From the NCBI GenBank assembly GCA_947495685.1, contig CANLZY010000015.1:1-64000 (forward strand): DNA of 64,000 nt, given 5' to 3'. Of this stretch, positions 55,551-64,000 are shown in pieces (position 1 is the stretch's first letter; each line of letters starts with the position of its first letter). Under the pieces are notes generated by a model. It had not been told where the DNA came from, did no database searches, and saw only the letters and a list, made by a program, of their open reading frames with translations. This DNA comes from an uncultured Tropicimonas sp. GTDB lineage: Bacteria > Pseudomonadota > Alphaproteobacteria > Rhodobacterales > Rhodobacteraceae. The position numbers and the translations under genes were made by a program.

Positions 55551-55649
55551 GCCGCCCAGACTGGCCGCATTTCGCGGCGCTGCCAAGGCCGCATCTCGGC
55601 ACCTTGTCAGCGGTGCCGGGATGGTGGAAATCTGTTCGTTCGGAGGGGG

Positions 55650-56450
55650 TTACACCTTGGGCTTGATCCGCGCGGCGGTCTTGTTGGCAAAGCCTTCCAG
55701 ACGGCTGCGCGACGCAGGCTGGGTGTTCACGATGCCGGCGACGACGGATTCGGCATAGGATGCATCCAGCGCCGACATGTTCTGAAGGTGCGAGATGGCC
55801 GAGCAGATGGCAAAGTTCGACAGCGGCGGGTTCTGGACGGCGGCACGCGCCAATTCCATCGCCTTGGATTCGCTGTCGTCCACCAGATACTGGCATAGCC
55901 CGACATCGACGGCTTCCTGTTCCTTGTAGATCCGCCCCGACAACATCATGTCGATCATCCGCGCCTTGCCCACTAGCCCCGCAACCCGGATCGTGGCGCC
56001 GCCGCCGGTGAACAGCCCGCGCTGACCCTCCGGCAGGGCGAAATAGGTGCTGTGGTCAGCGACCCGGATATGAAAGGCCGAAGCAAGCTCCAACCCGCCG
56101 CCGACGACCGCGCCCTTCAGCGCGCCGATGACCGGAATGCCGGAATACTCGATCTTGTTGAAGGCCTCGTGCCAGCGCAGGCAGAGGTGCATGAAATCCT
56201 CGGGCCTGCGGTCTTCCTCGAAATGCTCGACCAGATCCAGTCCGGCGCAGAAATGGTCGCCCTCGGCCCGCACCACCACCGCCCGGGCACCTTGCCGGGG
56301 CAGGGCGCTGAACAGGCTCACGAAGGCCTCGATCGTGGCGGCGTCCAGCGCGTTGCGCTTGGCTGGGCGGCTGAGGGTGACGGTATAGATGCCGTCCTCC
56401 GCCTCCTCCACGACGATGTTCTGCAATCCACTGCTGGTCAGATCAATCAC
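55650..56450 (-). CDS. Enoyl-CoA hydratase/isomerase (crotonase) family protein
   Basis: A 266-residue crotonase-fold protein: [30 protein letters not shown] (oxyanion hole), [27 protein letters not shown] and [25 protein letters not shown]. It acts on a CoA thioester; the particular reaction is unclear. Start: GTG at 56450 with GGAGG six bases upstream, an unusual but well supported start; the frame is open to 56606. Followed by the ureohydrolase gene 99 bases on. Confidence 0.85.
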   Translation of the reverse strand: MIDLTSSGLQNIVVEEAEDGIYTVTLSRPAKRNALDAATIEAFVSLFSALPRQGARAVVVRAEGDHFCAGLDLVEHFEEDRRPEDFMHLCLRWHEAFNKIEYSGIPVIGALKGAVVGGGLELASAFHIRVADHSTYFALPEGQRGLFTGGGATIRVAGLVGKARMIDMMLSGRIYKEQEAVDVGLCQYLVDDSESKAMELARAAVQNPPLSNFAICSAISHLQNMSALDASYAESVVAGIVNTQPASRSRLEGFANKTAARIKPKV

Positions 56451-56613
56451 TCTGTTCCTCCCCGAACCTGATCCGCAGGCGATGCCTGCATTGTCTCCCT
56501 GAACGACACTTGTTCCGGGGATCCTCCCTGAATGCAATCGCGGATCGTGTCGAAAACGTCTTTGGGGCCACGTCGGGTGCGAGGCAACGCCTGCCGTATG
56601 GTCCAACCCGTGC

Positions 56614-57651
56614 TCAGCTCTCGGAGCGGGGATCCAGCAGGCGGTGCAGCACGGTCGCCTTGGTCACCTGGCCAATCAATTCGCCTTTGCGCACCACGCC
56701 CACGGCAATGCCCTCATCCAGGAGAATCCGCATCACGTCCTCGACCTTGGTATCAGCGCCGATGGTGCGGACAGGCGTGTCCGTCACCGGCTCCATCACG
56801 TCACTGGCCCGCAGAACGCTGAGCGGGTTCATGTGGGTGACAAAATCGGCGACGTAATCGTCCGCCGGATTCGAGAAAATCTCCTGCGGGGTGCCACATT
56901 GCACGATCCGCCCGCCCTCCAGAATGGCGATCCGGTTGCCGATCTTGAATGCCTCGTCGAGGTCGTGGCTGACGAAGATGATGGTGCGCTTGAGGCGCTC
57001 CTGCAACTCCAGCAATTCGTCCTGCAATCGATTGCGGATCAGCGGGTCCAGCGCCGAGAACGGCTCGTCCATCAGCAGGATCGGCGCATCGGTGACAAAG
57101 GCGCGGGCCAGCCCGACGCGCTGCTGCATACCGCCCGACAGCTCGCCGACCTTGCGCTCGGCCCAATCCGACAGACCGACCAGCGCCAGTTGCTCGTCGA
57201 CCTTGCCGATGCGTTCGACCCGAGACATGCCCGCCAGTTCCAGCCCCAGGCCGACGTTTTCGCGCACGCTGCGCCAGGGCAACAACCCGAACTGCTGAAA
57301 CACCATGGCAATCCGGTTCAACCGCATCTGCCGCAGCGTCGCCTTGTCGGCATGGGTGATGTCGACCATCTGGTCGCCATCGCGCACATGCACGGCGCCG
57401 CGCACCACCGGGTTCAACCCGTTCACGGCGCGCAACAAGGTGGACTTGCCCGACCCGGACAACCCCATCAGCACCAGGATCTCGCCGGTTGCGACCTCCA
57501 GGCTGCAATCGTGCACCCCGAGAACCTGCCGGGTTTCGACCTGGATCACGGATCGGTCCTTGCCCGCATCCATCAGCGGCAAGGCACGTTCCGGATGGTT
57601 GCCAAAGACAATGGACACCCGGTCGAACAGCACTGCGGTGGAATCGTTCAT
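56614..57651 (-). CDS. choV: Choline ABC transporter ATPase
   Basis: A 345-residue ATPase of the quaternary-amine type: Walker [10 protein letters not shown], signature LSGGMQQRV, Walker [13 protein letters not shown], and the Q-loop/TM-contact [15 protein letters not shown], ending with a CBS-like tail ([22 protein letters not shown]). Drives choline (or betaine) import by ChoW. ATGA overlap with choW upstream. Confidence 0.92.
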   Translation of the reverse strand: MNDSTAVLFDRVSIVFGNHPERALPLMDAGKDRSVIQVETRQVLGVHDCSLEVATGEILVLMGLSGSGKSTLLRAVNGLNPVVRGAVHVRDGDQMVDITHADKATLRQMRLNRIAMVFQQFGLLPWRSVRENVGLGLELAGMSRVERIGKVDEQLALVGLSDWAERKVGELSGGMQQRVGLARAFVTDAPILLMDEPFSALDPLIRNRLQDELLELQERLKRTIIFVSHDLDEAFKIGNRIAILEGGRIVQCGTPQEIFSNPADDYVADFVTHMNPLSVLRASDVMEPVTDTPVRTIGADTKVEDVMRILLDEGIAVGVVRKGELIGQVTKATVLHRLLDPRSES

Positions 57652-58484
57652 GACCGGCCTCCCACATGAAGTATGCGGTCAAGCATGATCGCCACGACAA
57701 CGATCACGAAACCGGATTCGAACCCCAGCGACGTGTTCACCTGATTCAGCGCCCGCACGACCGGTACGCCCAGCCCGTCGGCCCCGACAAGCGCCGCAAT
57801 CACCACCATCGACAGCGACAGCATGATCGTCTGGTTCATCCCGGCCATGATCTGCGGATAGGCATAGGGAAGTTCAACTTTCACAAGGGTCTGGCGCGGG
57901 GTTGCGCCAAACGCCCGGGCGGCTTCCAGCAGCGCCTTGGGCGTCGCCGCCACGCCGAGATACGTCAGCCGAATCGGCGCGGGAACCACGAAGACAACGG
58001 TGGCAATCAGCCCCGGTACCATGCCGATGCCGAAAAAGACGATTGCCGGGATCAGGTAGACAAAGGTCGGAAGCGTCTGCATCAGGTCCAGCACCGGCCG
58101 CAGATAGGCATACAGGCGGGGACGATGCGCCGCGGCGATGCCGATCGGCACCCCGATGGCCATGCAGACCACGCAGGCCGACAGCACCAATGTCAGGCTT
58201 TCCGTTGTTTCTTCCCAATAGCCCTGATTGAGGATGAACAGAAACCCGACCCCCACGAAGAGGCAGGTCTTCCAGCTGCGTTGCAGCACCCAGGTCAGCC
58301 CCACGAAAACCAGCACCACGATCAGCGGGTCAGGCCCCTGGAGCACCCAGAGAATGCCGTCGATCATTGCCTCCAGCAGGTCCGACAGGCCGTCGAAAAA
58401 CCATTCGCCATGCTCCTGTAGCCAGTCGAAGATCGCCGCGGCGGCCTTGCCGACCGGGATCTTGTTGTCTGTCAGCCAGTCCAT
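57648..58484 (-). CDS. choW: Choline ABC transporter permease
   Basis: A 278-residue OpuAB/ProW-type permease with about six to seven helices and the EAA loop AARAFGATPRQTLVKVELPYAYPQIMAGMNQ. Start: ATG at 58484 with AAGGAG upstream. Follows choX by 125 bases that hold a hairpin, and overlaps choV by 4 bases. Confidence 0.92.
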   Translation of the reverse strand: MDWLTDNKIPVGKAAAAIFDWLQEHGEWFFDGLSDLLEAMIDGILWVLQGPDPLIVVLVFVGLTWVLQRSWKTCLFVGVGFLFILNQGYWEETTESLTLVLSACVVCMAIGVPIGIAAAHRPRLYAYLRPVLDLMQTLPTFVYLIPAIVFFGIGMVPGLIATVVFVVPAPIRLTYLGVAATPKALLEAARAFGATPRQTLVKVELPYAYPQIMAGMNQTIMLSLSMVVIAALVGADGLGVPVVRALNQVNTSLGFESGFVIVVVAIMLDRILHVGGRS

Positions 58485-58537
58485 CAGGTCTCCTTGAAGC
58501 GTGCATCAGGCCGCATTTGACCTGCCTCGACGACAAA

Positions 58538-58561
58538 GGCCCCGACAGCACGTTCGGGGCC
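58538..58561 (-). terminator. Intercistronic hairpin between choX and choW
   Basis: 8-bp perfect stem GGCCCCGA (58538-58545)/TCGGGGCC (58554-58561), 8-base loop; on the minus strand followed by TTTGTCG. A partial terminator or 3'-end protector that would allow excess ChoX over ChoW/V. Confidence 0.65.
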
Positions 58562-58609
58562 GGAAGGGATGGCCGGCGGTTGAACACCGCAAGCCATCCG
58601 AAGTGTCTA

Positions 58610-59533
58610 TCAGTCCAGAAGAACCGGTTTTGCCGATTCAAGCCCATCGCTGCCGTCGATATGGGTCACACCGGCCAGCCATGTCTCCAGCACGGCGGGA
58701 TTCTTCTCGATCCACAGGGCCGCCGCCTCGTTCGGGTCTTTGCCCTCGTCGAGAATCGCGGCCATGATCTCGTTCTCCATTTCGAGCGAGAAAACAAGGT
58801 TCTGGAGCAGCTTGCCGACGTTCGGGCACTCGGCGACAAAGCCGGCGCGGGTGTTGGTATAGACCGAGGCGCCGCCAAGGTCGGGGCCAAAGAAGTCATC
58901 GCCGCCGGTCAGGTAGCCCATGTCGAAATTGGCGTTCATCGGGTGGGGTTCCCAGCCAAGGAAGATGATCGGGTCGTCTTTCTTGGTGGCACGGGCGACC
59001 TGCGCCAGCATGCCCTGCTCGGAGCTTTCCTTGACCTTGAAGTCCTTGAGGCCAAACGCGTCGCCGTCGATCATCGACTGGATCAGTCGGTTGCCGTCGT
59101 TGCCCGGTTCGATGCCATAAATCTCGCCGTCCAGTTCATCGGCAAACTTGGCGATGTCGGCGAAGTCCTTGATACCAAGGTCCGTGGCTGCCTTGTTGAC
59201 CGCCAGCGTGTATTTTGCACCGGCCAGGTTCTCGCGCACCGTGTCCACCGTGCCTGCCTCGCGATAGGGGGCGATGTCGGCTTCCATTGTCGGCATCCAG
59301 TTGCCAAGGAACACGTCGATGTCGCCTTCGGCCATCGAGGTGTATGTCACCGGCACGGACAACACCTTGATGTCGGTCTCGTAGCCGAGCGCATCGAGCA
59401 CGACCGTGGTCGCGGCGGTGGTGGCGGTGATGTCGGTCCAGCCGACGTCCGAAAAGGTGATCGAGTCGCAGTTGGCGATGGCCATCGGGGCTGTGCTGAT
59501 CAGAAGGGCGGCAGCCGTCATTGTCAGTTTCAT
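58610..59533 (-). CDS. choX: Choline-binding periplasmic protein
   Basis: A 307-residue OpuAC/ChoX-type binding protein. Signal peptide at about 1-20 (LTMTAAALLISTAPMAIA). Aromatic-box regions FSDVGWTDITA, LGNWMPTMEAD and FLGWEPHPMNANFDM fit quaternary-amine binding. Start: ATG at 59533; the frame begins at 59584. Divergent from betI with the inverted repeat between. Confidence 0.93.
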   Translation of the reverse strand: MKLTMTAAALLISTAPMAIANCDSITFSDVGWTDITATTAATTVVLDALGYETDIKVLSVPVTYTSMAEGDIDVFLGNWMPTMEADIAPYREAGTVDTVRENLAGAKYTLAVNKAATDLGIKDFADIAKFADELDGEIYGIEPGNDGNRLIQSMIDGDAFGLKDFKVKESSEQGMLAQVARATKKDDPIIFLGWEPHPMNANFDMGYLTGGDDFFGPDLGGASVYTNTRAGFVAECPNVGKLLQNLVFSLEMENEIMAAILDEGKDPNEAAALWIEKNPAVLETWLAGVTHIDGSDGLESAKPVLLD

Positions 59534-59571
59534 TGAGGATTCCCTGTTCTTTTTTTGAGCGTTCTTTGTTG

Positions 59572-59585
59572 ATTGACGAGTCAAT
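59572..59585. promoter_or_regulatory. Candidate BetI operator
   Basis: ATTGAC-GA-GTCAAT, a perfect 6-bp inverted repeat, extendable with one mismatch to TTGATTGAC/GTCAATTAA, in the 98 bases between divergent choX and betI. Matches the kind of site used by BetI upstream of bet genes. Confidence 0.65.
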
Positions 59586-59631
59586 TAAAAACACAATACA
59601 CCTGCAAGGCAACAGTAAACCGGGGACGGCG

Positions 59632-60264
59632 ATGCCAAAAGTAGGAATGGAACCCATTCGACGGGCTGCTTTGGTCGAGGCTGCCGTGTATGAAATCGGT
59701 GCCACCGGGTCGCTCGAGGTCACCGTCGCCCAGATCGCCAGGCGGGCCGGTATGTCGCCGGCGCTGGCGCATCATTACTTCGGTGGCAAGGAACAGATTT
59801 TCCTCGCTGCAATGCGCCATACCCTGACGATCTACGGAACCGAGGCGCGCTGTGCGCTCGCGGCGGCGACCGGCCATCGAGCGCGGCTGGAGGCGATCAT
59901 TCGCGCCGGGTTCGGCCGCTCGAACTTTCGCCGCGAAGTCATTGCCGCGTGGTTGAATTTCTATGTTCTGGCCCAGTCGTCGGACGAGGCGCTGCGGCTG
60001 TTGGTGATCTATCAGCAGCGCCTGCACTCGAACCTTGTCCATGACTTGCGGCCATTGGTCGGTGCGCGGGCCAGCGATGTGGCGCACCGCCTCGCCGGGT
60101 TGATCGACGGGCTCTACCTGCATCACGCCCTGCGCAATGACGGCACCACCGGCCCAATGGCCGCCCAACAGGTGCTGTCGGCACTGGACAGCGAACTTGC
60201 CGCTGTTGGCGCGGGATGCGCCGACGCGCCCTTGACGAAATCCACAGAGGAGGCGCCGATCTGA
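59632..60264 (+). CDS. betI: Choline-responsive TetR-family repressor
   Basis: A 210-residue TetR-type regulator with the BetI pattern: [58 protein letters not shown]. It should repress choX and its own operon until choline is present. Start: ATG at 59632; the frame opens at 59521 inside the divergent promoter. Its TGA overlaps the betA ATG. Confidence 0.93.
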   Translation: MPKVGMEPIRRAALVEAAVYEIGATGSLEVTVAQIARRAGMSPALAHHYFGGKEQIFLAAMRHTLTIYGTEARCALAAATGHRARLEAIIRAGFGRSNFRREVIAAWLNFYVLAQSSDEALRLLVIYQQRLHSNLVHDLRPLVGARASDVAHRLAGLIDGLYLHHALRNDGTTGPMAAQQVLSALDSELAAVGAGCADAPLTKSTEEAPI

Positions 60265-61931
60265 TGGCGACCATGCACGCAGACTACGTGATCATCGGAG
60301 CCGGATCCGCCGGGTGCGCCATGGCCTATCGGCTGGCCGAAGCCGGGCGTTCGGTGCTCGTGATCGAACACGGCGGCACGGATTGGGGGCCCTTCATCCA
60401 AATGCCGGCGGCGCTGTCCTACCCGATGAACATGTCCCGCTATGACTGGGGCTACAGCACCGAGCCGGAACCGCATCTGAACAACCGTCGGCTGGCGGCT
60501 CCGCGGGGCAAGGTTGTTGGCGGGTCGTCCTCGACCAACGGTATGGTCTATGTGCGGGGCCACGCGGGGGATTTCGACCATTGGGCCGAGAGCGGCGCCG
60601 ATGGCTGGGCCTTTGCCGATGTGCTGCCGTATTTCAAGCGCATGGAAAGCTGGCACGATGGCGGGCACGGTGGCGATCCGGAGTGGCGCGGCAGTGATGG
60701 CCCGCTGCACGTGATCCGCGGACCGCGAAACAACCCGCTGCATGACGCCTTTGTCGAGGCAGGTCAGCAGGCAGGGTACGAGGTGAGCGATGATTACAAC
60801 GGCGAGAAGCAGGAAGGCTTCGGACCGATGGAACAGACCGTCTGGAAGGGGCGGCGCTGGTCAGCGGCCAACGCCTATCTGAAGCCGGCGTTGAAGCGAT
60901 CCAACTGCGACCTCGTTCGTGCCCTTGCCCGAAAGATCGTGATCGAAGACGGCCGCGCCACCGGTGTCGAGGTAGAGCGCAACGGCAAGGTCGAGGTCAT
61001 CAAGGCCGCCGCCGAGGTGATCATCGCGGCATCTTCGCTGAATTCGCCCAAGTTGTTGCTGCTGTCCGGAATCGGCCCGGCCGCCCATCTCGCCGAGCAC
61101 GGGATCGAGGTCGTGGCGGACCGGCCCGGCGTGGGGCAGAACCTGCAGGACCATCTGGAGGTCTACGTCCAGATGGCGTCGAAACAGCCGATCACGCTCT
61201 ACAAACACTGGAACCTGATCAGCAAGGGGTTGATCGGGGCGCAATGGCTGCTGACCGGCAGGGGGCTGGGCGCGTCGAACCAGTTCGAAAGTGCCGCGTT
61301 CATTCGCAGCGGGGCAGGGGTCTCTTATCCGGACATCCAGTACCATTTCCTGCCCATCGCGGTGCGGTATGACGGAAAGGTCGCCGCCGAGGGGCATGGG
61401 TTCCAGGCCCATGTCGGCCCCATGCGCAGCCCGTCGCGGGGCGCGGTGACGCTGCGCTCCTCCGATCCTCAAGACGCGCCGAAGATCCTGTTCAACTACA
61501 TGTCGACCGAACAGGACTGGGTCGACTTCCGCACCTGCCTGCGACTGACCCGCGAGATCTTTGAGCAGCCGGCCTTCGAACCCTTCGTGAAGTCGGAAAT
61601 CCAGCCGGGCGCGGGCGTTCAAAGCGACGACGAACTGGACGACTTTATCCGCGAGCATGCCGAAAGCGCCTATCACCCCTGCGGTTCCTGCCGGATGGGG
61701 CGGGCGGATGATCTGATGGCCGTCGTTGACCCCGAGTTGCGGGTGATCGGGGTGCAGGGGCTGCGGGTGGCCGACAGTTCGGTCTTTCCGCGCGTGACGA
61801 ACGGAAACCTGAACGGGCCGTCGATCATGGTGGGCGAGAAGGCCGCGGACCACATCCTGGGTCTTGCGCCACTGCCCCCGGCCAACAGCACACCCTGGGT
61901 GCATCCCGACTGGCAGACCAAACAGCGCTGA
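60264..61931 (+). CDS. betA: Choline dehydrogenase
   Basis: A 555-residue GMC-family FAD enzyme: dinucleotide motif [47 protein letters not shown], and the C-terminal catalytic region [12 protein letters not shown] and [20 protein letters not shown]. It oxidises choline to betaine aldehyde at the membrane. Start: ATG at 60264 with GGAGG upstream. No betB gene follows; the next gene on the other strand is a GST. Confidence 0.94.
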   Translation: MATMHADYVIIGAGSAGCAMAYRLAEAGRSVLVIEHGGTDWGPFIQMPAALSYPMNMSRYDWGYSTEPEPHLNNRRLAAPRGKVVGGSSSTNGMVYVRGHAGDFDHWAESGADGWAFADVLPYFKRMESWHDGGHGGDPEWRGSDGPLHVIRGPRNNPLHDAFVEAGQQAGYEVSDDYNGEKQEGFGPMEQTVWKGRRWSAANAYLKPALKRSNCDLVRALARKIVIEDGRATGVEVERNGKVEVIKAAAEVIIAASSLNSPKLLLLSGIGPAAHLAEHGIEVVADRPGVGQNLQDHLEVYVQMASKQPITLYKHWNLISKGLIGAQWLLTGRGLGASNQFESAAFIRSGAGVSYPDIQYHFLPIAVRYDGKVAAEGHGFQAHVGPMRSPSRGAVTLRSSDPQDAPKILFNYMSTEQDWVDFRTCLRLTREIFEQPAFEPFVKSEIQPGAGVQSDDELDDFIREHAESAYHPCGSCRMGRADDLMAVVDPELRVIGVQGLRVADSSVFPRVTNGNLNGPSIMVGEKAADHILGLAPLPPANSTPWVHPDWQTKQR

Positions 61932-61934
61932 CGA

Positions 61935-62594
61935 TCAACCGTCGGCGGGCGGACCGACCGCGTCCGGATGGGCCGCGATGAAGGCCGGCAACGCGGCGCA
62001 GGCGGTGACGATCTCGTCGATCCGGGGCATCCCGGCGAGGTCGGCGCCCCAGCGGTGGGCGTTGTAGAGCTGCGGGATCAAGCAGCAATCGGCCATCGTC
62101 GGAGTGTCGCCGTGGCAGAACGATCCCGTCTGCTTGTCCTCCAGCAGGATTTCGACCGCCTGCAACCCGTCGGTGATGAACCGCCGCATCCAGGCGACCT
62201 TGGTCTCCTCCCCGCCGCCGGCGATCTCGACCACATGGGCCACGACGCCGAGGTTGCAGACCGGGTGGATTTCCATCGCGATGACATCGCTCAGGGCGCG
62301 CACCCGGTGCCGGCCCAATGGATCATCGGGCAGAAGGGTTGCGCCGGGCACGGTTTCGTTCAGGTATTCGATGCTGGCCAGGGACTGGATCAGGTCGATT
62401 CCGTCGACGGACAATGTCGGTACGCGTCCCTGCGGGTTGTGTTGGCGATAGGCCGCGCCGCGATGCGCCCCGGTCAGCAGGTTGACCTGTTCGGAACGCC
62501 AGTCCAGTCCCAGCAGGTTGAGCGCTATACGCAGCCGATAGGCCGCCGAGGAGCGCCAGTAATCGTACAGGACGTAGTCGCGGGATGCTGTCAT
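61935..62594 (-). CDS. maiA: Zeta-class glutathione S-transferase (maleylacetoacetate isomerase-like)
   Basis: A 219-residue GST. The zeta-class motif SSAAYRLRIAL near residue 15, QGRVPTLSVDG, LIQSLASIEYLNE and the C-terminal helical domain (SDVIAMEIHPVCNLGVV; CLIPQLYNAHRW) fit maleylacetoacetate isomerase. Convergent with betA, 3 bases between stops, so not in that operon. Exact substrate not proven. Confidence 0.88.
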   Translation of the reverse strand: MTASRDYVLYDYWRSSAAYRLRIALNLLGLDWRSEQVNLLTGAHRGAAYRQHNPQGRVPTLSVDGIDLIQSLASIEYLNETVPGATLLPDDPLGRHRVRALSDVIAMEIHPVCNLGVVAHVVEIAGGGEETKVAWMRRFITDGLQAVEILLEDKQTGSFCHGDTPTMADCCLIPQLYNAHRWGADLAGMPRIDEIVTACAALPAFIAAHPDAVGPPADG

Positions 62595-62880
62595 GGAATC
62601 CTCTGCCTCCGGTATGTCTGTCTGCCTGTCTGGAGATCACGGGTGGTTGCTGCGGGGCAACTGAAAAACGCCCCAGGCCCGGCGTGGTGGCCGCACGCGC
62701 GGCAGGTCCAGGGGAACGAGGGGCGCCTGCTGGGACCGGGATGATTCTGTGCCGACAGGGGTGATTCAGGCGCCACGCGGTCTGGACGTAGCGTCATGCG
62801 GGGCGAATTGGGAGTGCCGCGGGATCATTGCAGAATGCTGCATCTGCACACTCGGCGTGCAGTGCATGGGAGCCATGCAG

Positions 62881-62896
62881 ACACCATATGTTGTGT
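62881..62896. promoter_or_regulatory. NrdR-box-like site 1
   Basis: ACACCATATGTTGTGT fits every fixed base of the pattern ACACNATATNTNGTGT. Lies 497 bases upstream of the nrdJ start codon. NrdR boxes control ribonucleotide reductase genes in many bacteria; the distance is unusual. Confidence 0.55.
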
Positions 62897-62982
62897 GTCA
62901 TTTCTGCAAAAGACGGTGTTCCACCTCCGTTCTGAAAGTTAACGAGTCGCGGCGTCATCCAGAACTGCAGATCCGAAAGGTA

Positions 62983-62998
62983 ACCCCATATTTTGTTT
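62983..62998. promoter_or_regulatory. NrdR-box-like site 2 (degenerate)
   Basis: ACCCCATATTTTGTTT, matching 11 of 13 fixed positions of the NrdR-box pattern and 102 bases from site 1. Weak by itself. Confidence 0.3.
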
Positions 62999-63179
62999 AC
63001 TCTTCGGCGAATCCTCACCAACTGTGGTGTTAACGGCTCGTTAAGGAAGTGAATCGGGTAGGTTCGGACACGCCTGATGCGGGGTGATCGGTCAAGCAAA
63101 AGTTTTGCGACTTGGTTCAAATTTTCTCGTTGACCAGGGGCGCTCTCCTACGTCAGATTGTGTGGGCGAACTGAACAAG

Positions 63180-63195
63180 CCACAACATATAGTGG
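63180..63195. promoter_or_regulatory. NrdR-box-like site 3 (degenerate)
   Basis: CCACAACATATAGTGG, matching 10 of 13 fixed positions of the pattern and itself a partial dyad (CCAC/GTGG), 197 bases before the nrdJ start codon. Confidence 0.3.
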
Positions 63196-63392
63196 CGACG
63201 GTCGCGAGAGGGACAAACATCTGAACAACCGAACGGCCTGACGCCGTTCTCTTGTGCGTGCCATCCACTTGGTACGTTGGCTGTCTCCTTGTGTCTGTCG
63301 TTTGCAAGAATACCCGATCGCGGCGGGAAGGTCGCGTGATGGACAAGACGGAAAGTCCGCCGGCAGGGGCGGAACAAACGCACGGGGCGACC

Positions 63393-64000
63393 ATGAAGAT
63401 CGAGAGAAAATTCACCACGACCGGAAAAGATGCCTATGCCGGTCTGGCATTCACGACGACGACCTCCGAGATCCGCAATCCGGACGGAACAATTGTGTTC
63501 TGCCTGAAGGGCATCGATGTCCCGGCCAGCTGGAGCCAGGTCGCCAGCGATGTGATCGCTCAGAAATACTTCCGCAAGGCCGGCGTCGCCGCCCACCTGA
63601 AGAAGGTCAAGGAAAAGGGTGTGCCGGAGTTCCTGTGGCGCTCGGTTCCCGATACCCATGCGCTGAACGCCCTGCCCAAGGATCAGCGGTACGTTGGAGA
63701 AACCTCGGCCCGCCAGGTCTTCGATCGCCTTGCCGGGGCCTGGGCCTACTGGGGATGGAAAGGGGGCTATTTCACCTCTGAAGCCGACGCCAAGGCCTAC
63801 TTCGACGAAATGCGCTACATGCTGGCCACCCAGCGGGCCGCGCCGAACTCGCCGCAGTGGTTCAACACCGGTCTTCACTGGGCTTACGGAATCGACGGGC
63901 CCAGCCAGGGCCATTTCTATGTCGACCACAAGTCCGGCAAACTGACGAAGTCGAGCTCAGCCTACGAGCACCCCCAGCCCCACGCGTGTTTCATCCAGTC
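63393..64000 (+). CDS. nrdJ: Adenosylcobalamin-dependent (class II) ribonucleotide reductase, partial
   Basis: The first 202 residues of a large enzyme; the frame is open to the window end. The sequence MKIERKFTTTGKDAYAGL, VFCLKGIDVPASWSQVASDVIAQKYFRKAGV, ETSARQVFDRLAGAWAYWGWKGGYF and RAAPNSPQWFNTGLHWAYGI is characteristic of alphaproteobacterial NrdJ, which reduces ribonucleotides using coenzyme B12. Start: ATG at 63393 with GGGGCGA a few bases upstream. The catalytic cysteines lie beyond the window. Confidence 0.95.
   Translation, partial: MKIERKFTTTGKDAYAGLAFTTTTSEIRNPDGTIVFCLKGIDVPASWSQVASDVIAQKYFRKAGVAAHLKKVKEKGVPEFLWRSVPDTHALNALPKDQRYVGETSARQVFDRLAGAWAYWGWKGGYFTSEADAKAYFDEMRYMLATQRAAPNSPQWFNTGLHWAYGIDGPSQGHFYVDHKSGKLTKSSSAYEHPQPHACFIQ

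Larger units (their letters stand above)
62595..63392. other. Long intergenic region upstream of nrdJ
   Basis: About 800 bases without a supported gene. Short open frames here lack start signals and family similarity. It holds the maiA and nrdJ promoters, an AT-richer patch at about 62880-63010 and three sites that resemble NrdR boxes (separate entries). No cobalamin riboswitch was recognised. Confidence 0.6.

Noticed and set aside
62749-63120. Small open frames on both strands between maiA and nrdJ
   Set aside because: No ribosome binding site, no signal peptide or family pattern.
62595-63392. Cobalamin riboswitch upstream of nrdJ
   Set aside because: No B12-box-like sequence recognised; class II reductase does not need one.

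Overview
The window is chromosomal DNA from an alphaproteobacterium of the Rhodobacterales (Roseobacter group). This rests on GC-rich coding sequence, VPLPA-type C-terminal sorting signals, a NasTS-controlled nitrate operon, an agl alpha-glucoside operon, a cho/bet choline cluster, and an adenosylcobalamin-dependent ribonucleotide reductase at the right edge. It is almost fully coding and most genes sit in tightly packed operons, often with ATGA or TGATG overlaps. No insertion sequence, CRISPR array, rRNA or replication origin was seen.

Layout, left to right. 1-1409: edge of an integrated element, with a recombinase-N-terminus-like gene reading away from the 3' end of tRNA-Asn(GTT). 1481-9014: housekeeping genes (metallo-hydrolase, EnvZ-like kinase, AspT-like exchanger, aminotransferase with FAH-fold hydrolase, TusA, CcdA). 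9215-10966: two convergent secreted proteins with VPLPA-like C-termini. 11324-16567: aconitase, a small LuxR-type HTH protein, a DUF1223 protein and a lipid A acyltransferase-like protein. 17034-19033: fliG, a TPR lipoprotein-like/secreted protein and a 55-residue secreted protein that shares a Cys-X12-Cys motif with the TPR protein.

19261-31159: complete nitrate assimilation locus on the minus strand. The order of transcription is nasT, nasS, then a leader RNA with promoter, hexaloop hairpin and terminator, then nrtA, nrtB, a fused double ABC ATPase, nirB, nirD and nasA. NasT (ANTAR) should bind the leader and prevent termination when NasS releases it in response to nitrate or nitrite. 31322-32375: DUF2478 protein and a stand-alone cyclic-nucleotide-binding domain.

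32652-42462: a chemotaxis locus. One arm (plus) has a large receptor ending in a CheR-docking pentapeptide, cheB and cheD; the other arm (minus) is STAS-cheY-cheA-cheW-cheR-cheY2-small DXXXQ protein. The last gene looks like a CheZ/CheT-type phosphatase that general annotation would miss.

42576-53494: alpha-glucoside utilisation: glk, GH1 beta-glucosidase and LacI-type aglR on the minus strand, diverging from aglE-F-G-A-K plus an HpaI-type aldolase. A perfect 16-bp palindrome sits at the predicted transcription start of aglE. 53593-62594: SHOCT protein, ureohydrolase, crotonase, choXWV choline importer, betI-betA with a clear inverted repeat between choX and betI, and a zeta-class GST. 62595-63392 is non-coding and carries NrdR-box-like sites ahead of nrdJ, which runs off the right edge.

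I did not find a convincing wholly new system. The best leads are the DXXXQ chemotaxis protein, the NasT leader, the shared small secreted motif, and the partial recombinase locus at tRNA-Asn.
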